DNA of 63,654 nucleotides from a bacterium. GTDB lineage: Bacteria > Desulfobacterota > Deferrisomatia > Deferrisomatales > Deferrisomataceae. Position numbers and translations under genes: made by a program. The stretch spans positions 1 through 63,654 of the forward strand of contig JALUTY010000015.1 of NCBI GenBank assembly GCA_027021615.1, written 5' to 3'. Each line of letters begins with the position of its first letter. Within the stretch, counting starts at the first letter, position 1. Under the pieces are notes generated by a model. The model was not told the DNA's origin. It saw only the letters and a program-made list of their open reading frames with translations, and did not search any database. This document shows positions 1 through 8,642 of this stretch, one piece after another.

Positions 1-210
1 CTCGGTCTCCAGGGGCACCGTGACCGAGGTCTCGATGTCGGTGGGGTTGGCCCCGTCGAGCACGGTGGTCACCGTGATCACGGGCACCTTGACGTCGGGA
101 AAGGCCTCCCGGGGCATCGAGAGGTACGCCGCCGTACCCAGCACCACGATGCCCACGCACGCCACCAGCACCGCCATGAAGTGGCGGACCGAGAACCGGG
201 TGAGGATCAC
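1..210 (-). CDS. RND efflux permease, N-terminal fragment (runs off the window)
   Basis: Only the first 70 codons are present. The GTG start at 210 overlaps the stop of the upstream membrane-fusion gene in a GTGA arrangement. The fragment reads as an N-terminal cytoplasmic stretch, a first transmembrane helix (about residues 11-30), then a periplasmic segment with the FPDVKVPVITVTT pattern typical of AcrB/MexB-type permeases just after helix 1. Such proteins are inner-membrane proton antiporters that drive tripartite efflux. Coupling to the HlyD-type gene fits. Substrate cannot be inferred. The family is well supported, but completeness cannot be judged. Confidence 0.85.
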   Translation of the reverse strand, partial: MILTRFSVRHFMAVLVACVGIVVLGTAAYLSMPREAFPDVKVPVITVTTVLDGANPTDIETSVTVPLETE

Positions 211-1685
211 TCGGCCTTCCCTCCCCCGTCCGAGGCCACCACCGCCCCGTCCTCTACCACGATCCGCACGGCCTGGCCGGAGACCACCCCCTTCCAGCCG
301 GCCACGATCAGCCGGTCCCCCACCGCGAGGCCCGAGAGCACCAGCACCTCGTCGCCCCGGATCGAGGCCGGCACGATGTCGCGCACCCGGGCCACGGGCC
401 GGCCTCCCTCCTCTTCGACCACCAGCACCCGGGGGCCCTGCTCCGTGACCTGGATCGCGGACGAAGGGATCACGATCGCCTCCGGATAGCTCAGGTACTC
501 GATCTCGGCCCGGGCGATCAGGCCCTGCCGCAGGGTGTCCGAGGGGTTGGGCACCCGCAGCTCCACCGGAAACGTGTTGCTGACCGGGTCGGCCGCCTGG
601 CCCACCCGCACGATCTCGGCGGCCAGCGCGAGCCCCTCCTCCTCCCCGCCGGTGAGCTTGGGAAGCCCCGGCACCACCACCCGGGCCCGGACCACCGCTA
701 CCGCGCCCGGCCGGGCCGACGAGACATAGGCAGCCAGGGCCGGGTTGGCCGGGTCCAGGAACGCCACGTACCGCTCGGGCACGTCCACCACGGCCTTCAG
801 GGACGAGAGGTCGTAGATCCGGGCGATCTCTTGCCCCGACCCGATCACCTCGCCCGGCTCGACCAGGTGGGCGTCGAGCCGGCCCGGGATCGGGGCCCGG
901 ATCCGGGTCTTGTCGAGCCGCACCCGGACCGAGTCCAGCGCCCGGTCCGCCTCCACCACGCCGGCCCGGGCCGCCTCCAGGGCCTTCTGGGCCTCGGCGA
1001 TCGCGGCCTCGGCCCGGGCCACGTCGAGCCAGGCCGAGGCCGAGGCCTGCTCGGCCTGATCCACCGCCACCCGGGCCTGGGTGCGGGCGTTCTCCGCCTG
1101 GTCGAGCCGGGCCTGGTCCAGGACTCCGGCCCGGACGAGCTGGTCAGCCCGGGTCCACTCCTTGTCGGCCAGGTCTGCCGCCGACCGGGCCGCCTCCACC
1201 GCCAGCCTTGCCTGGGCCGCCTGGCGCCCGGCCTGGTCCCGAGCCACCCGGGCGACCTTCAGGGCGGATGCGGCCCGGGCCACGGTGGCCTCGGCCGTGG
1301 CCCGCCGAGCCTCCAGCTCGGCCCGCTGGGCCTCCAGGGCCTTGGTGTCCAGCTCGGCCACCACCTGGCCCTGGGCCACCTGGGCGCCCTCGGCCACCAG
1401 CCAACGCCGGAGACGACCGCGGAGCTCAGACGCCACCGCGGCCTCCCGTCGGGCCATCAGCCGGGCGGGCAGGTTCAGCCGCTCCCGGTAGGGCTGCGGC
1501 CGGACGGTGCGCACCTCCACGTTGGTCACTTGGGCCACGGGCTTGGGCGCGGGCGGCTTGGGCCGGGTCACCCCGTACACCACCACCAGCGCGACCAACC
1601 CCACCAGGAACAGGGTCACGGCCCACGAGACCACGCTCGCCACCCGGTTCCTGTGGTTGTGGTTCGGAACTTCGGATTCGCTCAC
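207..1685 (-). CDS. RND efflux periplasmic adaptor (HlyD/membrane fusion protein family)
   Basis: The adaptor links the inner-membrane RND pump to an outer-membrane channel. The 492-residue protein has a short basic N-terminus, one transmembrane anchor (about 16-38), a biotinyl-lipoyl half, a long Ala/Arg/Gln-rich coiled coil (about 120-250), the second lipoyl half with the IRAPIPGRL pattern (usual family form IRAPF.G), then beta-barrel and membrane-proximal domains. The GTG at 1685 is preferred to the in-frame start at 1739 because GGAG lies just upstream and the extra residues do not resemble the family. It is the first gene of the operon, and its GTGA overlap couples it to the permease. 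Confidence 0.88.
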   Translation of the reverse strand: MSESEVPNHNHRNRVASVVSWAVTLFLVGLVALVVVYGVTRPKPPAPKPVAQVTNVEVRTVRPQPYRERLNLPARLMARREAAVASELRGRLRRWLVAEGAQVAQGQVVAELDTKALEAQRAELEARRATAEATVARAASALKVARVARDQAGRQAAQARLAVEAARSAADLADKEWTRADQLVRAGVLDQARLDQAENARTQARVAVDQAEQASASAWLDVARAEAAIAEAQKALEAARAGVVEADRALDSVRVRLDKTRIRAPIPGRLDAHLVEPGEVIGSGQEIARIYDLSSLKAVVDVPERYVAFLDPANPALAAYVSSARPGAVAVVRARVVVPGLPKLTGGEEEGLALAAEIVRVGQAADPVSNTFPVELRVPNPSDTLRQGLIARAEIEYLSYPEAIVIPSSAIQVTEQGPRVLVVEEEGGRPVARVRDIVPASIRGDEVLVLSGLAVGDRLIVAGWKGVVSGQAVRIVVEDGAVVASDGGGKAE

Positions 1686-1818
1686 CCGCGTTCTCCGGTG
1701 ATGGGGTTCACAAGGAGGGCCCTGGAGGAAAACGGCCACTCCGCGCCCGGGAGCGCCTTGGGTGGCCGTTACGGTTCCGTCCCGTCCCGTGAAGCGACAT
1801 CGGTTCCCTCCCCCTCTC

Positions 1819-1863
1819 TGAACGATGGTTCACGATGATACGGGAACCGATATCGACGGACAA
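1819..1863 (-). promoter_or_regulatory. Promoter with overlapping operator-like dyads for the RND operon
   Basis: On the minus strand TTGTCC (1863-1858) and TATCAT (1840-1835) are separated by 17 bp. Immediately downstream of the -10 is a perfect dyad TGAAC-N4-GTTCA (1819-1832). A second pair of arms, ATCGGTTCCC and its complement (1799-1808 and 1842-1851), brackets it. Dyads of this kind over the start site are typical of TetR-type repressor control of efflux operons. The repressor itself is not in the window, so regulation is inferred. Confidence 0.5.
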
Positions 1864-1955
1864 CCAGACTCCGGGCGGCCGGAACACCTAGGACAGGCTC
1901 CAGGAGCAAACGGGTCAGGGCCGGTCGCACAAGCCGGGCGAACCCCGCCGACGGC

Positions 1956-2327
1956 CTACTCCTTCCCCACCGGCCACCGCCCCCCTGGCACTACGGGGTG
2001 GCCCCCGGTAGGGCCCAGGTAGCGGTAGGCCCAGGCGTCCACGGGTCCGTCCGCCGTCTCCACCCGCACCCGTACGCGCTCATAGAGGTTCTGCGGGTGA
2101 CCCGGGCCGTGGTAGTCCTCCAGGTCGTCCAGCTCGGCCAGGGCCTCGTCCACGCGGTCCAGCCCAAACACCTCGCCCCACACCCGGCCCGGGCCGGGCA
2201 CCCAGCCGGGGTAGGCGTCCAGGTCCACGAGAACGCCGGGCACCCACCCTTCCCACACCTCGAGCACGTGGGGAGCGATGAGGGAGTGGTAGATCCCCCC
2301 CTGCTTCAGAGTGCCGTACACGAACAC
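1956..2327 (-). CDS. Gamma-glutamylcyclotransferase-like (GGCT/AIG2) protein
   Basis: A small, probably cytoplasmic protein of the GGCT-like fold. It opens with the VYGTLK signature that forms the substrate loop and has the LDDLEDY segment carrying the usual catalytic glutamate. The length, about 123 residues, fits the family. The start is uncertain: the GTG at 2327 places the YGTLK motif at the very N-terminus. A TTG at 2375 would add residues encoded by a degenerate GGCTGGAA-type repeat tract, which makes it less likely. It lies about 80 bp downstream of fxsA on the same strand. The specific substrate is unknown. Confidence 0.75.
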   Translation of the reverse strand: MFVYGTLKQGGIYHSLIAPHVLEVWEGWVPGVLVDLDAYPGWVPGPGRVWGEVFGLDRVDEALAELDDLEDYHGPGHPQNLYERVRVRVETADGPVDAWAYRYLGPTGGHPVVPGGRWPVGKE

Positions 2328-2335
2328 GCGGTCGC

Positions 2336-2373
2336 AACGGCTGGAACGCTGGGAGGCTGGAAGGCTGAAAGGC
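2336..2373. repeat. Degenerate GGCTGGAA repeat tract
   Basis: A short run of variants of GGCTGGAA/GGCTGGGA. The same kind of tract recurs near 18595-18636, 27358-27382, 44434-44461, 45043-45079, 57719-57749, 59798-59830 and 63451-63472, almost always at gene borders and next to the long palindromes. Confidence 0.6.
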
Positions 2374-2405
2374 AAAAGACTTGACTCCCGGATCGGTCGA
2401 AATCC

Positions 2406-2822
2406 TCACGGGCCCCCGTCCCACGGACCCCGACGGCGCACGATCACGATCTCGCCGCGCTCCAGCCTCTGGCGAAGCCACTCCACCAAGCGCCGACGCC
2501 ACCACTCCCGAGTGAGAGGAAACACCAGGCTGAACCCTGCGATATCGGTGAGGAACCCGGGGGTGATGAGGAGCGCGCCCCCGACGAGCAGCATAGCCCC
2601 GTCCAGAATCTCGGCCGTGGGCAGCCGGCCCCCGGCCAGGCTGGCCTCCAGCCGGCGCAGCACGTAGAGCCCCTGAAGCCGGGCATAGTGGGCCCCCACC
2701 ACCCCGGTGGCGATGATCAGGAGAATCGTATTCATGGCCCCGATCCCTGCACCCACCTTGATCAGCAGGTAGATCTCGAGGGCCGGCACGAATGTGAACA
2801 AGAGAACGAGCCGGGCGAGCAT
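2406..2822 (-). CDS. fxsA: FxsA family inner-membrane protein
   Basis: The 138-residue protein starts MLARLVLLFTFVPALEIYLL, the characteristic FxsA opening. It has further hydrophobic segments around 27-45 and 70-95, including the LLVGGALLITPGFLTD stretch that is the family hallmark, and ends in a basic cytoplasmic tail. In E. coli FxsA influences F exclusion of phage T7, but its general role is unclear. It is divergent from the mla operon, with about 185 bp between the starts. Family assignment is firm; function is not. Confidence 0.88.
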   Translation of the reverse strand: MLARLVLLFTFVPALEIYLLIKVGAGIGAMNTILLIIATGVVGAHYARLQGLYVLRRLEASLAGGRLPTAEILDGAMLLVGGALLITPGFLTDIAGFSLVFPLTREWWRRRLVEWLRQRLERGEIVIVRRRGPWDGGP

Positions 2823-3008
2823 GGGAACTCCGGTGGTTGGATGTGGGTCGTCGGATCTTGGTTCGGACCTCGCTGCTTGTGCGTACCTGACACGGTGATT
2901 GTACACGGTTTCGGCCCCGCTGCGCGAAGCCTGGGCCCGCTCCCTTCTCAACCCCTGTCCGAGCCGTGGGTTTCTGCTACACTGCCAGGCCGACTGCGGA
3001 GACGACCC

Positions 3009-4130
3009 ATGGGCCGATTCGGCACCCCCACGGCGGTGCAAGGTGATGCCGCTCCCCTGGCAATCGAAGGCCGGCTCACGGCTGAGCGTGCGGCCGAGCT
3101 GCGCGCGGCGCTCATGGCACGGGTCCGAAAGGGCTCCGGCGACCTGCCCCTCGACCTGGCCGCCGTGACCCATCTGGGGACGGCAGCCCTGGCCGTGCTC
3201 GTGGAGGTGGACCGGGAGCTGCGGCCGCAGGGACGACGGCTCAGGATCACCGGAGCCCGGGGCCCTGTGGCCGCCATGGTCTCGGCCGTGGACTGGGAGG
3301 ACCTGGCCTGCCGCAGGCTGCCCGGCCGCCCCCCCCAGCCCGGGCTGGTGCTCCAGGTGGGCACAAACGCCCTGTACCTCCTGACAGAGATGCGCCGGCT
3401 GTTCTCCTTTGCCGGTGGGCTGTTCCTGTGCTCGTTCGCGTGCCTGCTGCGCTCGCGGCTTCGGCTCGCGGAGATGCTGCGGTTCGTGGACCGGGCCGGG
3501 GTGGACGCGGTGCCCATCGTGGCCCTGAGCGCCACCCTGCTCGGGTTGATCCTGGGGTTCCTGGGCTCGCTCCAGCTCAAGCCCTACGGAGCCCAGCTGC
3601 TGGTGGCCGACATGGTGGCCCTGGCCATCGTGCGGGAGCTGGGCCCGGTGATCACCTCGATCCTGGTGGCCGGCCGCTCCGGAAGCGGGTATGCGGCCGA
3701 GCTGGGAGCCATGGTGGTGGACGAGGAGGTGGACGCCCTGACCACCATGGGGTTCGACCCGGTGGAGTTTCTGGCGGTGCCTCGGGTGGCGGCCGTGGCG
3801 GTGTCGATGCCGGTGCTGATTCTGATCTCGGACCTGGCCGGGGTGCTCGGCGGGCTCGCCGTGGGGGTGCTCGCCATGGACCTCACGGCCGCCCAGTACC
3901 TGGAAGAGACCCGGGCCGTGCTGACCCTGCGGCACCTGATCGTCGGGGTGGGCAAAGGGTGCGTGTTCGGCACGGTGACAGCGGCCGTGGGCTGCTTCAA
4001 GGGGCTCGGGGTGCGTGGCGGTGCCAACGCGGTGGGCCGCGCCGCCACTTCGGCCGTGGTGACCGGCATCTTCCTGGTGATCCTCCTCGACTCCCTTTTC
4101 GCCGTGGTCCTGGCGTACCTTCCGTTCTAA
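3009..4130 (+). CDS. mlaE: MlaE-family ABC transporter permease with N-terminal STAS domain
   Basis: Inner-membrane permease of an Mla-type system that moves phospholipid between inner and outer membranes. Residues 1-100 form a STAS domain, here fused rather than a separate MlaB. About 125-373 is the MlaE permease, with five or six hydrophobic segments and the family patterns GLILGFLGSLQL and VAGRSGSGYAAELG. The ATG at 3009 follows CGGAGA. It is the first gene of a four-gene operon with the ATPase (2-bp gap), the MCE protein and a lipoprotein. Confidence 0.92.
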   Translation: MGRFGTPTAVQGDAAPLAIEGRLTAERAAELRAALMARVRKGSGDLPLDLAAVTHLGTAALAVLVEVDRELRPQGRRLRITGARGPVAAMVSAVDWEDLACRRLPGRPPQPGLVLQVGTNALYLLTEMRRLFSFAGGLFLCSFACLLRSRLRLAEMLRFVDRAGVDAVPIVALSATLLGLILGFLGSLQLKPYGAQLLVADMVALAIVRELGPVITSILVAGRSGSGYAAELGAMVVDEEVDALTTMGFDPVEFLAVPRVAAVAVSMPVLILISDLAGVLGGLAVGVLAMDLTAAQYLEETRAVLTLRHLIVGVGKGCVFGTVTAAVGCFKGLGVRGGANAVGRAATSAVVTGIFLVILLDSLFAVVLAYLPF

Positions 4131-4132
4131 CC

Positions 4133-4924
4133 ATGAAGCCGGCCCCGGTCCTGAAAGCGACGAACCTGAGCGTGGGGTACGACGGCGAGCCCGTGCTTCA
4201 CGGAGTCAGCTTCGAGGTGCGGCCCCGGGAGATCTTTGCGATCCTGGGGGGGAGTGGGTCCGGCAAGACCACGATCCTGAAGACCCTGATCGGCATCCTG
4301 CCGCCCCTAGCCGGCGAGCTGGAGATCGCGGGGGTGTCGATGACCCGCAGCTCAGCGGAGCGATGGGCCCAGGTGTCACGAAAACTCGGGGTCCTGTTCC
4401 AGACCGGGGCCCTGCTGGCCGACCTCACCCTGGCCGAGAACGTGATGCTGCCCGTCCGGGCCCAGACGGACCTGCCCGAGCCTACGGCCCGGATCCTGGC
4501 CTGCCTCAAGCTCTCGCAGGTGGGGCTGGCCGAGGCGGAGTCCCGGTTCCCCAACGAGATCTCGGGGGGCATGCGTAAGCGGGCCGGGGTGGCCCGGGCC
4601 ATGGCCCTGGACCCGCCGATCCTCGTGCTCGACGAGCCGTCCTCCGGGCTCGATCCCGTGACGGCAGCGGAGCTGGACGAGCTGGTGTTGGGCCTGCGGC
4701 GGGACCTGGGCATCACCGTGCTCCTGGTCACCCACGACCTGGCCAGCACCTTCGCGGTGGCGGACCGGTGCATCCTGATCGACCGCGAGGTGGCCGGCAT
4801 CCGGGCCGAAGGGGTTCCCGCCCGGCTGCGCGACGAGCACCCGGATCCCGCGGTGCGCGCCTTTTTCCGGCGGCAACCGCCCCGGCCCGACGGTCTGGAG
4901 AAAGGAGGCCCCGGTGGCCAGTGA
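4133..4924 (+). CDS. mlaF: MlaF-like ABC transporter ATP-binding protein
   Basis: A 263-residue cytosolic ATPase energising MlaE. Visible motifs are Walker A GGSGSGKTT (39-47), Q-loop LFQTG, signature ISGGMRKR, Walker B ILVLDEPSSGLDPV and the switch histidine in LLVTHDL. The signature ending in MRKR rather than QQQR is typical of Mla/Ttg2 ATPases. It starts 2 bp after mlaE and its last 11 bp overlap the MCE gene, so the two are translationally coupled. Confidence 0.93.
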   Translation: MKPAPVLKATNLSVGYDGEPVLHGVSFEVRPREIFAILGGSGSGKTTILKTLIGILPPLAGELEIAGVSMTRSSAERWAQVSRKLGVLFQTGALLADLTLAENVMLPVRAQTDLPEPTARILACLKLSQVGLAEAESRFPNEISGGMRKRAGVARAMALDPPILVLDEPSSGLDPVTAAELDELVLGLRRDLGITVLLVTHDLASTFAVADRCILIDREVAGIRAEGVPARLRDEHPDPAVRAFFRRQPPRPDGLEKGGPGGQ

Positions 4925-5951
4925 GTCCACCCGGTTCAAGGTGGGGCTGTTCCTGATCGTGGGGTTCCTGCTCCTGGCGGGTGCCCTGCTGTGGCTGGGC
5001 GCCACCCGGGTGTGGAAGGAGTACCGCACGTACGTGACCTACTTCGCCGAGAGCGTGCAGGGGCTCGACGTGGGCTCGCCGGTGAAGTTCCGGGGGGTCC
5101 CTTTGGGCCGTGTGAGCGCGATCCGGGTGGCCCCGGACGGAGAGCATGTGGAGGTGCGCTTGGAGATCAACCCCACCTTCCGGGTTCGCCCTGGCATGCG
5201 GGCCCGCCTGGGCACGGTAGGCATCACCGGCGCGGCGTTCGTGGACTTGGAGCTCCTGGACTCGCCGAAACCGCAGCTCCCGTTTTCTCCGCCGCCGGAC
5301 TACATCCCTTCGGCCCCGTCGTTCCTGACCCACCTGGCCTCGGACGTGGCCGGCCTGGTGGGGGACCTTCGTTCGGCAGACCTGCCGGGGCTGGCGACCG
5401 ATCTGCGGCGGCTGGTGAACGGATCGGGCATCCCCCAGGCCGCCCGGCAAGCGGCCGCCGCGGCCGCCGCCCTGGGGCGGGCGGCCGACCGCCTGGAGGG
5501 GGTGCTGGCCAGCCCCAGGGTCGACCGGATCCTGGCCGGCACGGAGCAAACCGTGGGCGCCTGGAAACGGGCGGCCGGGCGGGTGGACGCCCTGCTGGAC
5601 GACCCGGCCCTGCCCCAGACCATGGCGGACCTGTCCGAGGCGGCCCGGCAGGTGAGGCTCACCGCCCAGGCCCTGCAGGAGCAGGTGGCGGCGCTGGATC
5701 TGAAGGCCCGCCTCGGTCGGTTGGAGACCCGCCTGGCCGGGGCGACGGACCGGATGGGCAGGGCTGCGGACCAGGTCGCCGCGGCGGCCCGGACGGCCGA
5801 GGACGACGCCGGCCGAACCGCCGCGGCCGCCCTCCGGGCCCTGGCCCGGATCGAGGCCGCGGCCGGCCGGCTGGAGACCGTGGCCCGGGACCTGGGGGAG
5901 GATCCCTCCCGCATCGTGTGGGAGACCCCACTGGAGGAAGACCTGCCATGA
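4914..5951 (+). CDS. mlaD: MlaD-like MCE domain protein
   Basis: Membrane-anchored periplasmic lipid-binding subunit. It has a transmembrane helix at about 10-30 and an MCE domain at about 39-115 with VQGLDVGSPVKFRGVPLG and the GITGAAFVDLEL end. A long Ala/Arg-rich predicted helical tail (about 140-345) is much longer than in E. coli MlaD and resembles tube-forming MCE proteins. The GTG start at 4914 has a strong AAAGGAGG site and overlaps mlaF by 11 bp. The tail may form a needle across the periplasm, which is inference from its helical, low-complexity character. Confidence 0.9.
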   Translation: MASESTRFKVGLFLIVGFLLLAGALLWLGATRVWKEYRTYVTYFAESVQGLDVGSPVKFRGVPLGRVSAIRVAPDGEHVEVRLEINPTFRVRPGMRARLGTVGITGAAFVDLELLDSPKPQLPFSPPPDYIPSAPSFLTHLASDVAGLVGDLRSADLPGLATDLRRLVNGSGIPQAARQAAAAAAALGRAADRLEGVLASPRVDRILAGTEQTVGAWKRAAGRVDALLDDPALPQTMADLSEAARQVRLTAQALQEQVAALDLKARLGRLETRLAGATDRMGRAADQVAAAARTAEDDAGRTAAAALRALARIEAAAGRLETVARDLGEDPSRIVWETPLEEDLP

Positions 5952-6538
5952 GGGCCCTGCTCGCCTTGCCCCTGGCCCTGGCCGTCCTCGCGTCCGGCTG
6001 CGCCGGATGGCGTCGGCCGGCCGTGCCGGTGGTCCGCGTGGGGCTCTCGGCCGACGTGACCGTTCGGTCCCTGGCCCCGACGGACGCGGTGGTGGAGATC
6101 GCCGCGTTCGCCACGGCCCCGGCGTTCCGCACCGACCGGGTGGCCGTCGCCGAGGGCGGCGCCGGATACCGGTTCCTCACCCGGGTGCGGTGGGGGGCCG
6201 AGCCCGGATCCCTGGTGGCCGACGCCCTGCGCCGGGGGCTCATAGGCTCCGGCGCGGCCCAAGCCGCGTTCGCAGCCCCGGCCCCGGTTCCGCCGGACCT
6301 GCGGTGCACGGGGGTGGTGGATGCCCTGTACTGGGACCGGGGCCGGCGGGTGGCGGTCCTCGAGGCCACCTGGGGCCTGATCGGCCCCGACGGCGAACTC
6401 AGATCGTTTCGGTGGGGGCGGTGGGAGGTTCCGGTGGACCCGACCACGCTCCAGGGGTTCACGACCGCGGCAGACCGGGCCGCGGCCGGGCTCGTGGGGG
6501 CCGTGGCCGAGGATCTGGCCCGCTTCGCCCGCGAATGA
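5948..6538 (+). CDS. ABC-type transport auxiliary lipoprotein (PqiC/MlaEFD-associated)
   Basis: A 196-residue predicted outer-membrane lipoprotein with a signal peptide ending in the lipobox LASG-C18. The body follows the ABC_trans_aux pattern, with FATAPAFRTDRVAV and YRFLTRVRW segments. In this family such lipoproteins form the outer-membrane partner of the MCE tunnel. The ATG overlaps the MCE gene stop by 4 bp, completing the mla operon. Assignment rests on context and pattern rather than strong motifs. Confidence 0.75.
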   Translation: MRALLALPLALAVLASGCAGWRRPAVPVVRVGLSADVTVRSLAPTDAVVEIAAFATAPAFRTDRVAVAEGGAGYRFLTRVRWGAEPGSLVADALRRGLIGSGAAQAAFAAPAPVPPDLRCTGVVDALYWDRGRRVAVLEATWGLIGPDGELRSFRWGRWEVPVDPTTLQGFTTAADRAAAGLVGAVAEDLARFARE

Positions 6539-6628
6539 CCCGAAACGAGGCGCCCCAGCGCCCCGCCTTCCCCCAACCACGCCGCCCGATCACCGGGCTT
6601 CATTTTCCCAGGTTTTCCCGCCCCTTCG

Positions 6629-6658
6629 TTGACTTCTCCGAAATCGGTCCCCTATAAT
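6629..6658 (+). promoter_or_regulatory. Near-consensus sigma70 promoter for the MetF-MetV gene
   Basis: TTGACT (6629-6634) and a perfect TATAAT (6653-6658) are separated by 18 bp. Transcription would start near 6665, leaving a leader of about 58 nt with a long purine-rich GGAGGGGGAGGAGG ribosome site. This is one of the strongest-looking promoters in the window and suggests high constitutive expression. Confidence 0.75.
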
Positions 6659-6722
6659 CCGCGCCGCTTGTTTTCCCGTGTTTCGATCCCCATTTCCCCT
6701 GGGAGGGGGAGGAGGTAGACCG

Positions 6723-8285
6723 GTGGCCGAGTTCGTGAGCAGATTTCAGGAGTCCCTCCTCGACCAGAACACCTTCAGCGTAACCTGGGAGCTCGTTCCC
6801 GGCCGTGGGGCCTTCGAAAAGGCCCAGGAGGTGGTGATGGCATCCGCGGAGCAGGCCGCCAAGAGCGGCAAGGTCCACGCCCTCACCATCACCGACAACC
6901 CGGGCGGCAACCCCGCGATCTCGGCCGAGATGCTCGGGGCCGAGATCAACAAGCTCGGCATCGAGCCGCTGGTCCATTTCACCTGCAAGGACAAGAACCG
7001 CAATCAGCTCGAGGGGCTCCTCTACGGCCTGGAGCGGGAGAACGTCCGCAACCTGCTGATCATGACCGGCGACTACCCGGTCAGCGGGTTCGGAGGCCGC
7101 GCCAAGCCCGTGTTCGACCTGGACCCGGCCCAGCTCCTGGAGCTCATCTCGGACCTGAACCAGGGTTTGGAGATCCCCACCTTCAAGGGCTCCACCACCC
7201 TGAAGCCCACCCATTTCTTCGCCGGCGCCGCCGTGAGCCCCTTTAAGAAGATCGAGTCCGAGCAGATGGGCCAGTACTACAAGCTCAAGAAGAAACTGGA
7301 GTCCGGCGCCCAGTTCATCGTGACCCAGCTCGGATACGACGCCCGCAAGTTCCACGAGGCCCTGCTGATGGTCCGGCACCTGGGCTACGGCAACATCCCA
7401 GTGGTCGGCAACGTGTACGTGCTGCCCCTGGGTGCGGCGCGGCTGATGAACCGCAACGGCATCCCTGGGTGCGTGGTCACCGACAAGCTGGTCAAGGAGA
7501 TCGCGGCCGAGGTGGAGCGGTCCAAGGACAAGGGAAAGACCGAGCGGCTGCTGCGGGCCGCCAAGATGTATGCCTTCATGAAGGGCATGGGGTTCTCCGG
7601 CGTGCACATTGGTGGCCACGGCATGAAGTTCGAGGACGTGGAGTTCATCATTGAGAAGGGCGAGGAGCTCGCGCCCAACTGGCAGGACCTGGTGCGGGAG
7701 TTCGAGTTCCCCCAGCCCGGCGGCTGGTACTACTTCGAGAAGGACCCGGAGACCGGCCTCAACAAGGAGGAGCCAGCCGACCGCTCCAAGGACCGGCCCG
7801 CGGCGCCGGTGGGCTACAAGATGTTCCGGGTGCTCCACAACGCCATGTTCGAGACCAAGGGTTTCCTGTTCAAGCCCATGCGGTCCCTGGCCAAGGCCGT
7901 GGACGGCACCGGCATGGAGCACCTCTTCACTCGGGTCGAACACTTCATGAAGGTGATGACCAACGAGTGCATGCACTGCGGGGACTGCGCCCTGTTCGAC
8001 ATCGCGTACCTGTGCCCCATGAGCCAGTGCCCCAAGGGCCAGCGCAACGGCCCCTGCGGTGGCTCGTTCGAGGGGTGGTGCGAGGTATACCCCAACACGA
8101 AGCAGTGCATCTACGTGCGCGCCTATCCGCGGCTCAAGAGCCACGGGGCCGAGGACACCCTGGGCGCCTACATGGTTCCGCCCGTGAACTACGACCTGCG
8201 GTTCACCTCGTCGTGGCTGAACTTCTACCTGGGCCGGGACCACACGGCCAAACGCCTGGGCATCAAGCCCCCCGAAAGGAAGTAG
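6723..8285 (+). CDS. Methylenetetrahydrofolate reductase (MetF) fused to MetV-like C-terminal domain
   Basis: A 520-residue fusion. Residues about 1-300 are a MetF TIM barrel that reduces methylene-THF to methyl-THF, with WELVPGRG and TITDNPGGNP near the folate/FAD region and IMTGDYP. The C-terminal part ends in a cysteine-rich domain (about 415-462, pattern CMHCGDC...CPMSQCPKGQRNGPCGG...C), which matches the MTHFR C-terminal domain found as the separate MetV subunit in acetogens. The GTG at 6723 is chosen for its very strong ribosome site. It is a single-gene unit with its own promoter and terminator. A second, MetV-less MetF lies at 62448-63434. Confidence 0.85.
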   Translation: MAEFVSRFQESLLDQNTFSVTWELVPGRGAFEKAQEVVMASAEQAAKSGKVHALTITDNPGGNPAISAEMLGAEINKLGIEPLVHFTCKDKNRNQLEGLLYGLERENVRNLLIMTGDYPVSGFGGRAKPVFDLDPAQLLELISDLNQGLEIPTFKGSTTLKPTHFFAGAAVSPFKKIESEQMGQYYKLKKKLESGAQFIVTQLGYDARKFHEALLMVRHLGYGNIPVVGNVYVLPLGAARLMNRNGIPGCVVTDKLVKEIAAEVERSKDKGKTERLLRAAKMYAFMKGMGFSGVHIGGHGMKFEDVEFIIEKGEELAPNWQDLVREFEFPQPGGWYYFEKDPETGLNKEEPADRSKDRPAAPVGYKMFRVLHNAMFETKGFLFKPMRSLAKAVDGTGMEHLFTRVEHFMKVMTNECMHCGDCALFDIAYLCPMSQCPKGQRNGPCGGSFEGWCEVYPNTKQCIYVRAYPRLKSHGAEDTLGAYMVPPVNYDLRFTSSWLNFYLGRDHTAKRLGIKPPERK

Positions 8286-8292
8286 CCCCCAC

Positions 8293-8322
8293 CGTCGGGG
8301 AGGCCCTCGGGCCTCCCCGACG
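8293..8322 (+). terminator. Strong hairpin terminator after the MetF-MetV gene
   Basis: Perfect 14-bp arms CGTCGGGGAGGCCC / GGGCCTCCCCGACG with a TC apex begin 8 bp after the stop codon. No U-tract follows, which is common in very GC-rich genomes, so termination efficiency is inferred. Confidence 0.65.
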
Positions 8323-8642
8323 TGGTCTGAGGTCCTGGCGTGAACTTCCGTGGGCTCGCGCAACGAACGCAACGAGGGCCACGGGATCCTCAGGCCCCGA
8401 ACTTCGTTGCGCCGCTGCGGGCGTGGCTCCTACCGTCGCGAAGCCAGGCATTGAGCCCCCCCGCGCAGGCACGGGACAGAAGAGCAACTCCCGGAATCCG
8501 GACCCTTTCACGGCCCAAGCGTCAGAGGTGCTGCGTAGCGAGCCAAGGAGCCGCACCCGGCTCTCCGGCAGGTCCCCTGGTCTTCCGACAGGGGGCGACA
8601 GCGTCTGTTTCACCGTCGGGTTAATAAAAATTCATTTTCGGG
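8323..8642. other. Non-coding region with D-like palindrome fragments
   Basis: I see no gene. Arms GCGCAACGAA (8358-8367) and TTCGTTGCGC (8403-8412) form a stem. The stretch GCGGGCGTGGCTCCTAC near 8418 matches the D-family module seen at 50924-51201 and 59829-60029. The region ends in an AT-rich TTAATAAAAATTCATTTTC run just before repeat A1. Confidence 0.5.

Noticed and set aside
3428-4132. Long plus-strand open frame running through mlaE in another frame
   Set aside because: It is a high-GC shadow of mlaE. Only the part from 4133, the ABC ATPase, has protein-family motifs.
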